Shown piece after piece: positions 1 to 5,530 of a stretch of 11,200 nt of DNA. Every line of letters begins with the position of its first letter. Position 1 is the first letter of the stretch. The DNA lies in the NCBI GenBank assembly GCA_017475875.1, contig JAFVET010000208.1:1-11200 (forward strand). The letters run 5' to 3'. The notes beneath the pieces were generated by a model, which saw nothing but the letters and a program-made list of their open reading frames with translations, was not told the DNA's origin and ran no database searches. Both the position numbers and the translations under genes were made by a program. The stretch is from Candidatus Methanomethylophilaceae archaeon. GTDB lineage: Archaea > Thermoplasmatota > Thermoplasmata > Methanomassiliicoccales > Methanomethylophilaceae.

Positions 1-959
1 AAGGAAAGGATATCATGTACACCTACGATTTCGGTGACGAGTGGATGATCAAGATGAGTTTCCTCGGGGAATATGGGGAAGACCTGGAACAGGTCGTCCT
101 GCTCGAATACGCGGGAACGCCTCCCGATGAGGATTCCGGGGGCATCTGGGCCTACAACGACGGCAAGAAGAGAGGAAAACCTGAGCGTCGTTCCGAGGAG
201 AGCATCGCACTCACCAACAGCGATCTCAAGAAATGGAGACTTTGCAAAGCGAAGGGACGCGGCCGCCGAGACCGTGGATTCCCCGCCACGGGCCACATGC
301 CGGGATAGGCACGGATGCGCACATTCGTCGAACGAAACTGTATCGTCGAAACAGCGGAGCGTTGCAACCCATAGACAAGTGTGTGGAAAAGCAAAGATTC
401 CCATGTGGGATTCTGAAAACAGCCTTGTAGCGCCGATCCGCCCTCGTTCCCCGAGGATCGAACGCAGGTACTCGTTCTGAACGGCCACCACGCCCGCGCT
501 GTCCTTCGCTTCGGAGTAATCCTCGAGCATCGCACCGTTGAGCCTCATGAACTCCGGAGCCCAGTTGAACCGTCCGAGGAACTCCGCGGCCTGCTCCTTC
601 TCGCCCAGAATGTATAGCGCGGCCATCACGGCCTCGGCGCTGTTGAGCTCCGACGGACGGCCCCAGTTGATCGGGTTCGCCGCCAGAAGGTACGGCAACG
701 CGCGTTCCTCCACCCTTCCCAGGCGGGGGAACTCGTCGATGTTGGTCCATGTCAGGTCCATCACGACGAGACCGCGCCTCGCGTGGGTGATGTCGGCCGG
801 CGACAACGCGCGTTCCGAGAAAGGTGAAAGGACCACGGAACCCGAAGGGATCGCGCGGAGGGTCTTGACGTCCCTCCCGAGACCGAACTTCATCATGCGT
901 TTGGCGGTGCACTTCTTGGGATCGCACTGGCATTTGTCGTAGATCAGGACCGGTATCAT
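1..959 (-). CDS. tsr3: Tsr3-family rRNA aminocarboxypropyltransferase (DUF367); conserved part 959 to ~455, then an open tail running off the window
   Basis: Tsr3 transfers the 3-amino-3-carboxypropyl group of S-adenosylmethionine to a modified uridine in the decoding region of small-subunit rRNA. The ATG at 959 overlaps the upstream gene's stop in ATGA. The N-terminal RLI-like segment is present with CDPKKCTAK (residues 12-20). The family block LPYLLAANPINWGRPSELNS spans about residues 88-107, and the helical end YSEAKDS follows near 148-154. Family members usually end soon after this point, at about 165-190 residues. Here no stop follows: the frame stays open through residue 319 to the window edge, running antisense to the pRiA4b-like gene. 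The tail after about residue 170 has no recognisable Tsr3 homology. The natural 3' end therefore seems to have been lost at a junction, or the protein carries an odd extension. The conserved domain itself looks intact. Confidence 0.82.
   Translation of the reverse strand, partial: MIPVLIYDKCQCDPKKCTAKRMMKFGLGRDVKTLRAIPSGSVVLSPFSERALSPADITHARRGLVVMDLTWTNIDEFPRLGRVEERALPYLLAANPINWGRPSELNSAEAVMAALYILGEKEQAAEFLGRFNWAPEFMRLNGAMLEDYSEAKDSAGVVAVQNEYLRSILGERGRIGATRLFSESHMGIFAFPHTCLWVATLRCFDDTVSFDECAHPCLSRHVARGGESTVSAAASLRFAKSPFLEIAVGECDALLGTTLRFSSLLAVVVGPDAPGILIGRRSRVFEQDDLFQVFPIFPEETHLDHPLVTEIVGVHDILS
3..308 (+). CDS. pRiA4b ORF-3-like domain protein, 5' end outside window, 3' end doubtful
   Basis: The frame is already open at the window edge, so the true start lies upstream; the ATG at 15 is probably internal. 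The fragment shows the signature of the plasmid pRiA4b ORF-3-like family (Pfam PRiA4_ORF3): a YTYDFGDEW segment, then a Pro/acid/Gly stretch, PPDEDSGGIWAY, matching the family's PPEDCGGPWGY pattern. No biochemical role is established for this family, which is often found on plasmids and near mobile elements. Homology is convincing to about base 230. The last roughly 20 residues are rich in Arg and Gly and look unlike the domain. The frame ends at a TAG (306-308), whereas every other assignable gene here ends in TGA. Past that TAG it meets another TAG (372-374) and then TGA (412-414). The end may therefore be a truncation, a junction, or a TAG that is read through. Confidence 0.6.
   Translation, partial: GKDIMYTYDFGDEWMIKMSFLGEYGEDLEQVVLLEYAGTPPDEDSGGIWAYNDGKKRGKPERRSEESIALTNSDLKKWRLCKAKGRGRRDRGFPATGHMPG
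309..454. other. junction region between convergent gene remnants, no recognisable gene
   Basis: This stretch separates the recognisable end of the pRiA4b-like gene from the conserved part of tsr3. All three reverse frames stay open through it, and forward reading shows only short frames. Composition is less GC-rich than the flanks. A small perfect inverted repeat (TCCCA-TG-TGGGA) lies near base 400. No terminator with a T-run, no tRNA-like fold and no recognisable transposase motif is seen. It could be a decayed mobile-element remnant or a rearrangement scar; the sequence alone does not decide. Confidence 0.4.
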
Positions 960-1435
960 CGGGACACCAACGACTCCAGCCTGGAGTAATCGGACATGTT
1001 CTCCTTGACCCAGTCCCGGACCTCCTCCATGGATCTGACGTAATCCTGGTAGAGCTCGAGGTCGTCGGTGGCGGTGTACTCCTTCCTGGTGCGCATCGGT
1101 GCGAGGATCTGCCTGCCCTGCCAGGGCGTCCTGGAGGCCCACTCGTCGTAGACCGATTTCTCCAGATAGATGACGAAATCGTACCTCTGGTCCCGGGGGA
1201 GCACCTCCTCGTCCTTGAAGTCCTTGGAGACGAACCTGCGGATGTCGATGCCGTTCTGATACAGGCAGGAAATCATCTCGCAGTCCACGAAATCGTGCTA
1301 GGGACCGGCGCTGTAAACCTCGTAGAGGTCTGGATAGAACTCGTTGGCGAAGTATTCCGCCATCTGCGATACGAAATCGTTCTTCTGGTCTATGAAGAGG
1401 ACCCGTTTCTTGACCTGTGACTTCCTGCTGCGCAC
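956..1435 (-). CDS. low-molecular-weight phosphatase/arsenate reductase-like protein with in-frame TAG at codon 46 (pyrrolysine or nonsense)
   Basis: Reading from the GTG at 1435 gives 159 codons ending in TGA, with a single TAG at 1300-1298. Both sides of the TAG belong to one fold. Before it lie VLFIDQKNDFVSQMAEY and YEVYSAGP, matching the LMW-phosphatase/ArsC N-terminus (VLFVCxxNxxRS...SAG). After it lie the NGIDIRRFVSKDFKD and YDFVIYLEKS strands and a C-terminal helix. The P-loop is altered: Asp16 stands where the nucleophilic Cys should be and Val22 where the Arg should be. Phosphatase or arsenate reductase chemistry is therefore not expected, and a binding or regulatory role is more likely. 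A good Shine-Dalgarno motif (AGGTGAGG, 1447-1440) and an in-frame upstream TGA fix the GTG start. If TAG terminates, only a 45-residue peptide is made, or translation restarts at ATG 1288. The gene overlaps tsr3 by 4 nt, so the two are probably co-translated. Confidence 0.7.
1298..1300 (-). other. in-frame TAG codon, candidate pyrrolysine site
   Basis: This TAG sits between SAGP and HDFVDCEM of the phosphatase-like gene, with family-like sequence continuing in the same frame on both sides. All eleven confidently assigned gene ends in the window are TGA, which fits a genome where TAG is rare or reassigned. In Methanomassiliicoccales, pylT/pylS commonly decode TAG as pyrrolysine. Nothing in the window shows that this genome has them. 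Confidence 0.45.
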
Positions 1436-1439
1436 CGTC

Positions 1440-1447
1440 CCTCACCT
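1440..1447 (-). promoter_or_regulatory. Shine-Dalgarno site that sets the GTG start of the phosphatase-like gene
   Basis: On the reverse strand AGGTGAGG lies 4 nt before the GTG at 1435, and an in-frame TGA lies just upstream of that GTG. This supports GTG 1435 rather than ATG 1288 as the start. It also implies that ribosomes enter the part of the gene lying before the TAG. Confidence 0.6.
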
Positions 1448-1462
1448 GTCGGTGGAATGGGC

Positions 1463-1480
1463 ATTATGTAATAATACTAT
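1463..1480 (-). promoter_or_regulatory. AT-rich TATA-like element upstream of the phosphatase-like/tsr3 pair
   Basis: An AT-rich run (reverse strand ATAGTATTATTACATAAT) stands out from GC-rich surroundings, about 28-45 nt before the GTG at 1435. That is a suitable distance for an archaeal box A driving the two-gene unit. No transcription start can be shown from sequence. Confidence 0.4.
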
Positions 1481-1602
1481 CCGCACCGTGGCAACCTTAA
1501 GAACAAATACCGCTCCCGAGATACAGGTACGCCACGGTGATGATCGTTGTTTCGAGCTGATCTCTGATGATAGACGGGCGAGCTGAGTGGCTACCCAACG
1601 GG

Positions 1603-1610
1603 TAAATACG
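1603..1610 (+). promoter_or_regulatory. TATA-like box before hps-rraA
   Basis: TAAATACG is centred about 25 nt before the ATG at 1631, which would place the transcription start at or next to the start codon. A GGAG (1623-1626) 4 nt before the ATG could serve as ribosome binding site on a longer transcript. The rest of the 195-nt divergent spacer (1436-1630) shows no gene. Confidence 0.4.
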
Positions 1611-1630
1611 GAATTATAGATTGGAGTGTC

Positions 1631-2923
1631 ATGGCAACCCTCCAAGTGGCACTCGATCTCATGCAGTTAGAACGCGCCGTCGTAATCGCCAAAGAGGCGG
1701 TCGACGGCGGTGCGGACTGGATCGAGGTCGGTACACCGCTGATCAAGAGCGAAGGCGCGGAAGCGGTCCGCAGGATGAGGAGGGAGTTCCCCGGACGCAA
1801 GGTCATCGCCGATGCCAAGGCGATGGACGTCGGTGCCTTCGAAGTGGAGATCATGGCCAAGGCCGGTGCGGACATCGTGACCGTGTTGGGTGTGGCAGAC
1901 GACTCCACCATCCGCGAAGCCGTCCAAGCCGGGAGGAAGTACGGCGCCGACATAATGGTCGACATGATCATGGTCGCCGACCGCGTGAAGAGGGCGAAAG
2001 AGGTCGAAGCCATGGGGGCGTCGTACATATGCCTGCACATGGGCATCGATTCCCAGATGCGCGGGGAGGAGCCCCCACTTGAAGTCCTGAAAAAGATCGT
2101 CGAGTCCGTCTCGATACCCGTCGCCGTGGCGGGAGGCATCACCGCCGAGAACGCCGGATCGTACGTCGAGGCGGGAGCATCCGATGTCATCGTCGGCGGG
2201 GCGATACTTAAGACGGAGGACATCCGCGGAGCGGCGGAACTCATCAAGAAAGCCATGTCCGGTGCGAAGATCAACACCGACCTCGCCCGCAAATACACGG
2301 AAGACGACCTGTTCGAGGCGTTCTCAAGGGTCTCCACATGCAACATATCCGACGCGTTCCACAAGGAGGGCGTGATGATCGGGATACTTCCGCAATCCCT
2401 CCGTCACAAGCAGAGGATGGTCGGACGCGCGTTGACAGTCCAGACCACCAACGGCGACTGGGCCAAGCCTGTCGAGGCGATCGACCGCGTGAAGAAGGGC
2501 GACGTCCTCGTCGTGGACGTGGGGGGAGCCCCGGTAGCGGTTTGGGGAGAGCTTGCAACCTGCTCCGCCGAGGTCATGGGTGCGGCGGGGATCGTCATCG
2601 ACGGTGCCATCAGGGACATCGACGACATCCGCGAGATGGGTTTCCCCGCGTTCTCCCGCACAGTGGCGCCGTGTGCCGGCGAGCCGAAGGGCTTCGGAGG
2701 CATAGGCATAGAGGTCACCGTAGGCGGCCAGAGGGTCAGGACCGGCGACTGGATAATCGGCGACGAGTCCGGAGTGATCGTGGTCCCCAAGGAATCCGCG
2801 GTCGAGGTGGCCAACCGCGCCCTCGACGTCCACGAGAGGGAGAACCGCACCCGCGAGGAGATCCGCAGGGGGTCGACCCTCTCCAAAGTCAACGAGCTCG
2901 CCAAATGGGAACCCGTGAAGTGA
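1631..2923 (+). CDS. 3-hexulose-6-phosphate synthase fused to RraA-like domain
   Basis: The 430-residue protein has two domains. Residues 1 to about 212 form a TIM barrel of the orotidine-phosphate decarboxylase superfamily with the DxKxxD motif (IADAKAMDVG, about residues 57-66) typical of 3-hexulose-6-phosphate synthase. A short linker leads to an RraA/HMG-aldolase-like domain from about 217, with VVDVGGAPVAVWGELA, the Arg-Asp signature DGAIRDID and a GDWIIGDESGV segment. Hps condenses formaldehyde with ribulose 5-phosphate. In archaea lacking the oxidative pentose phosphate route it is thought to run in reverse to supply ribulose 5-phosphate, releasing formaldehyde. The RraA part's activity is unknown: it could be an aldolase or decarboxylase rather than an RNase E regulator, since archaea lack the bacterial RNase E system. 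The same fusion is known in other archaea. The start is the ATG after GGAG; no phi isomerase gene lies nearby. It converges with htpX, with 3 nt between the stops. Confidence 0.9.
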   Translation: MATLQVALDLMQLERAVVIAKEAVDGGADWIEVGTPLIKSEGAEAVRRMRREFPGRKVIADAKAMDVGAFEVEIMAKAGADIVTVLGVADDSTIREAVQAGRKYGADIMVDMIMVADRVKRAKEVEAMGASYICLHMGIDSQMRGEEPPLEVLKKIVESVSIPVAVAGGITAENAGSYVEAGASDVIVGGAILKTEDIRGAAELIKKAMSGAKINTDLARKYTEDDLFEAFSRVSTCNISDAFHKEGVMIGILPQSLRHKQRMVGRALTVQTTNGDWAKPVEAIDRVKKGDVLVVDVGGAPVAVWGELATCSAEVMGAAGIVIDGAIRDIDDIREMGFPAFSRTVAPCAGEPKGFGGIGIEVTVGGQRVRTGDWIIGDESGVIVVPKESAVEVANRALDVHERENRTREEIRRGSTLSKVNELAKWEPVK

Positions 2924-2926
2924 GTT

Positions 2927-3805
2927 TCAGTAACCTCTGAGTTCCTGGTCGAGCTTTCTGAGGCGCTCGATGCGGTCCTCGGTCAACGGGTGGGTCCTGA
3001 ACAGTCTGCTGAAGAAGGAACTCGCCCTCTTCCCCTGGGGGTCCGAGATCCATACGCACGCGTAGGCGTCGTTGTCGTAGGTGTTGCTTTTCAACGAGCA
3101 TCCGTGCTCCAGCTTGTAGAGGGCGCTGGCGAGCGCCATCGGCTTCCCGGTGAGGCGTCCCCCGGACTCGTCGGCCAGGTACTCCCTGTTGCGCGAGACG
3201 CCGAGCTGCAGCAGGCTCGCCGCCATGGGGAGGGTTATGTCGGCGATTATCGCGATGAGGAAGTTCCCGTTGCGGTTTTCGGACGAGGACAACGCCGCAT
3301 ACACGCCCATGCGGGTCACGAACGAGATTATGGACACGAGGGTGGACGCCACCGACATCACCAGTATGTCGCGGTTCTTAACATGTGACATCTCGTGCGC
3401 GAGCACGCCTTCGAGCTCCTCGTCGTCGAGAAGCGCGAGGAGCGGTGCGGTCGCGACGACCGCGGCGTTCTTCGGGTTCCTCCCGGTGGCGAAGGCGTTG
3501 GGCATGGGTACATCGGAGATCCCCACTTCGGGCATCGGCAGACCCGCCTTCTCGGCGAGCCTCTGGACGGTACTGTAGAGGCGCGGCTCCTGGTCGTATG
3601 TGATTATACGGACGTTGTTGCGCGAAAGGGCCATCTTCTTCGAACCGAAGTACGCGAAGAGGTTCATCCCTATGGACAGGGCGAGCATCAGATAGAACCC
3701 GGTCCAGACGTTGTTCATCACATAGCCTATCACTACGCCTATCGCGACCAGCATGCCCGTCAAAAGGGCGAACATCATCCCGGTCCTGACCCTCCAGAAT
3801 CCCAT
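2927..3805 (-). CDS. htpX: HtpX-type membrane zinc metalloprotease (M48B)
   Basis: HtpX degrades misfolded membrane proteins in the cytoplasmic membrane. From the ATG at 3805 the protein has 292 residues. Two N-terminal membrane segments lie at about 9-29 and 34-52. The catalytic HEMSH (137-141) supplies two zinc ligands and Glu138; the third ligand is probably Glu208 in NREYLADE. Two further hydrophobic segments flank about 147-170 and 182-204, and the family's C-terminal THPLTEDRI (271-279) is present. Length is normal. An in-frame GTG three codons earlier (3814) overlaps the AGGTGA ribosome binding site (3816-3811), so the ATG five bases downstream of that site is the better start. The gene has its own TATA-like box in the 52-nt gap after the MBL-fold gene, so it can be expressed independently. 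Confidence 0.93.
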   Translation of the reverse strand: MGFWRVRTGMMFALLTGMLVAIGVVIGYVMNNVWTGFYLMLALSIGMNLFAYFGSKKMALSRNNVRIITYDQEPRLYSTVQRLAEKAGLPMPEVGISDVPMPNAFATGRNPKNAAVVATAPLLALLDDEELEGVLAHEMSHVKNRDILVMSVASTLVSIISFVTRMGVYAALSSSENRNGNFLIAIIADITLPMAASLLQLGVSRNREYLADESGGRLTGKPMALASALYKLEHGCSLKSNTYDNDAYACVWISDPQGKRASSFFSRLFRTHPLTEDRIERLRKLDQELRGY

Positions 3806-3837
3806 GTGTCTCACCTTCGCGGAGATATCCCGTTCTT

Positions 3838-3845
3838 GATATATC
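3838..3845 (-). promoter_or_regulatory. TATA-like box before htpX
   Basis: GATATATC lies on the reverse strand 33-40 nt before the htpX ATG. This would place the transcript start near 3815, giving a leader of about 10 nt that just includes the AGGTGA ribosome binding site. The position inside a short intergenic gap supports a real promoter. Confidence 0.5.
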
Positions 3846-3857
3846 CAATGTTCCGCT

Positions 3858-4601
3858 TCACGGCTCGAACACGGTTCCGACGTAGAAGTCGTTGACCCCG
3901 TGGAGTCCCAGGTGCGAGCGCAGACCGGTCATCCCGGAGCGTCCGGTCGCATGGTTCAGGTACAGGTCGGTGACCCCGTAGGATTCGAAGCATTTCGCAT
4001 ACGCCACGGCGACGGTATTCTTCTCCTTCTCCAGCCTTACCGAGCCCACAAAGGCCCTGACCTTCCTCTGGAAACGGTCGTTCACTTCCGAGATCACGAA
4101 ATCCGGTCCTCCGTGGCAGTATCCGCTCACGACGGTGAGCTTGGAGGCCTCCACCACGACGTACGACTCCGAATACCCGTCGGTGGTCACGAACGGCTTG
4201 GTGACGTGGACCTTCGGGACCACTTCGGTCCACCCGACGACCTCGATCTGCTCAGCCTTTGGGAGCACCTCCTCGTCCAACCCGCGGGAGAGGAACCCTT
4301 TCCTGGGGGTGAACACGGCCTTGGGCGCGAACACCTTCACGGGTTCCGTCCTCGCCTCGAGCAGATGGCCGAGGCCGGCGGAGTTCTCCTTGTTGGCCTG
4401 CGTGATGACGACCGCGTCTAGGTCGTCCGCCTTCACGTCGAGCATGTCGAGGTTGTGCATCAGGTACCTCCCCCTCATCCCGGTGTCCACCAGGACCTTC
4501 TTCCCGTCGGCCTCGACCAATGCCGAGAATCCTTTGGCACCTATGAGCTGTGTCCTCTCCAGTGCCCCTTCGTCGTAAACGCTGGTTATCTTGAACGTCA
4601 T
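3858..4601 (-). CDS. metallo-beta-lactamase-fold protein lacking the HxHxDH metal motif
   Basis: The 247-residue protein resembles archaeal MBL-fold proteins often annotated as dihydropterin/RFAP synthase-like. It has an early strand with VLVDTGMRGRYLMHNL (about 36-51), a second-strand motif, VVSGYCHGGPDF (157-168) and a C-terminal YLNHATGRSG (214-223). At residues 67-77 the expected SHxHxDHxGGL reads TQANKENSAGL. All four metal ligands are replaced (Gln68, Asn70, Glu72, Asn73), while His163 and His217 remain. Normal di-metal hydrolysis is unlikely; it may be a pseudoenzyme, bind one metal, or have another activity. An upstream extension of the frame to 4949 lies inside the TatD gene and is rejected. 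The ATG at 4601 overlaps the TatD stop in ATGA, so the pair is translationally coupled and probably functionally linked. Pathway is unknown. Confidence 0.8.
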   Translation of the reverse strand: MTFKITSVYDEGALERTQLIGAKGFSALVEADGKKVLVDTGMRGRYLMHNLDMLDVKADDLDAVVITQANKENSAGLGHLLEARTEPVKVFAPKAVFTPRKGFLSRGLDEEVLPKAEQIEVVGWTEVVPKVHVTKPFVTTDGYSESYVVVEASKLTVVSGYCHGGPDFVISEVNDRFQRKVRAFVGSVRLEKEKNTVAVAYAKCFESYGVTDLYLNHATGRSGMTGLRSHLGLHGVNDFYVGTVFEP

Positions 4602-5440
4602 GGTCGTCGCCTCTTGTACATCGAATCCGGTATGTCCCCGCACATGCGGTGGATGCTCTCCACCGGCACCTGCCCGTTGGAAAGCCATGCCGACACCTTC
4701 TTGGGTACGGTCGTCACGGACATTATCGCCCCGGGTTTGGCCGGATCGTCTATGAAATCGGTTTCCAGCATGAAACGGTCGGTCCCCTTGGCGAGGGCCT
4801 CCCTCACGTTGGTCTTGGATGCCGGGATGGACGGCATGACCCCGTGGGTCTCCTCGTCCGTCACCCACGGCGGGGACGAGTGCTTTATCACCAGTCCTGG
4901 GTCGAGGCCGACCCTGCGAGCCATGTCCGACAGCGATTGGTCCGTCCAAGGCTCCGACTCGCAGTGGATGATCACCGGGACGTCGTTCTGCTTGGCCAGC
5001 TCCATCCCGAAGGACAGGACGCGGTCGGAGGCCTCGCGGATGTCGTCAGGAACGGGGAAGTGCGGGCGGCCTATCTCGCCTATCGCGACGGCCTTCCCCT
5101 CCTCCACCGCCTTGCCGGCGTCCTCCATGCCCTTGGTCAGCATCTCCTCGGCCTTCTCGAGGCCGTAGGCCTCGGCCAAGGGTATGATCAGCACCGGATA
5201 GGGGCCGACCGCGACGTTTATCTCCAGGGACGTCTCCCCGCGCGCCTTCCCCGCCAGACCGTATGTGATCTCGTAGGACCTGCGGAAATCCGTACCATCA
5301 GCGATCTGGACCTCCTTGTAGGGGAGGGTCACCAGGGTCAACCCCGTCCCTCCCGCGGCCTCGAACTCCTTCAGGGCCTCCACGTTCCTCCCGGACGGGC
5401 TCATGTGGACGTGGTTGTCGTAGACTGGTACGCGTTCCAT
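4598..5440 (-). CDS. TatD-like metal-dependent hydrolase
   Basis: This 280-residue amidohydrolase-superfamily protein has TatD-type metal positions in order: DNHVH (His10, His12), AIGEIG (Glu122), VIIHCES (His159), VIKHSSP (His187) and LETDF (Asp228). All expected ligands are present, so catalytic activity is plausible, unlike in its coupled MBL-fold partner. Bacterial TatD enzymes are Mg-dependent DNases, but the archaeal relatives are diverse and the substrate here is not known. The N-terminal region around EFEAAGGTGLTLVTLPYK and the Pro/Trp segments SEPWTD and SSPPWVTD are typical of the archaeal branch. The ATG at 5440 is chosen because an AT-rich promoter-like element lies about 26 nt upstream and no strong ribosome binding site is seen. 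The gene is divergent from priS and heads a two-gene unit. Confidence 0.85.
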   Translation of the reverse strand: MERVPVYDNHVHMSPSGRNVEALKEFEAAGGTGLTLVTLPYKEVQIADGTDFRRSYEITYGLAGKARGETSLEINVAVGPYPVLIIPLAEAYGLEKAEEMLTKGMEDAGKAVEEGKAVAIGEIGRPHFPVPDDIREASDRVLSFGMELAKQNDVPVIIHCESEPWTDQSLSDMARRVGLDPGLVIKHSSPPWVTDEETHGVMPSIPASKTNVREALAKGTDRFMLETDFIDDPAKPGAIMSVTTVPKKVSAWLSNGQVPVESIHRMCGDIPDSMYKRRRP

Positions 5441-5460
5441 CGTTCGTCACGTATCCGTCA

Positions 5461-5477
5461 TGTACATAATTACATAT
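5461..5477 (-). promoter_or_regulatory. TATA-like element before the TatD/MBL unit
   Basis: An AT-rich segment (reverse strand CATATGTAATTATGTACA) is centred about 28 nt before the TatD ATG, which predicts a leaderless or nearly leaderless transcript. It shares the 90-nt divergent spacer with the priS promoter. Confidence 0.4.
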
Positions 5478-5482
5478 GGTAC

Positions 5483-5518
5483 GGCCGTCCGAAGGTCACC
5501 TTTTTAACTCCGACGGCC
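5483..5518. repeat. inverted repeat flanking the priS TATA box
   Basis: GGCCGTC (5483-5489) and GACGGCC (5512-5518) are perfect inverted copies separated by 22 nt. Extended by two bases on each side, the arms match at 9 of 11 positions. The TATA-like box lies between them, so the arms could be operator half-sites or a chance pairing in GC-rich DNA. Confidence 0.35.
5501..5508 (+). promoter_or_regulatory. TATA-like box before priS
   Basis: TTTTTAAC is centred about 26 nt before the ATG at 5531. A transcript from this box would begin at that ATG, which is the main reason for preferring 5531 to the ATG at 5519. Confidence 0.5.
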
Positions 5519-5530
5519 ATGTGTTCGCAC

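Noticed and set aside
260..267. GCGGCCGC (NotI-type) octamer near the gene junction, as a sign of a cloning scar
   Set aside because: Such octamers occur by chance in GC-rich DNA, and no vector-like sequence adjoins it.
226..933. 235-codon reverse frame through the tsr3 region
   Set aside because: Its product is Arg/Gly/Pro-rich shadow sequence; the Tsr3 motifs are in the adjacent frame starting at 959.
1592..2364. 257-codon reverse frame opposite hps-rraA
   Set aside because: Met/Ser/Ala-rich shadow with no domain; the forward frame carries clear Hps and RraA motifs.
4602..4949. N-terminal extension of the MBL-fold frame
   Set aside because: It lies inside tatD in another frame, and the MBL homology begins at the ATG at 4601.
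4649..5530. Long forward extension of the priS frame
   Set aside because: It is antisense to the well-supported tatD gene and has no primase homology; the frame is open only because of GC-rich codon bias.
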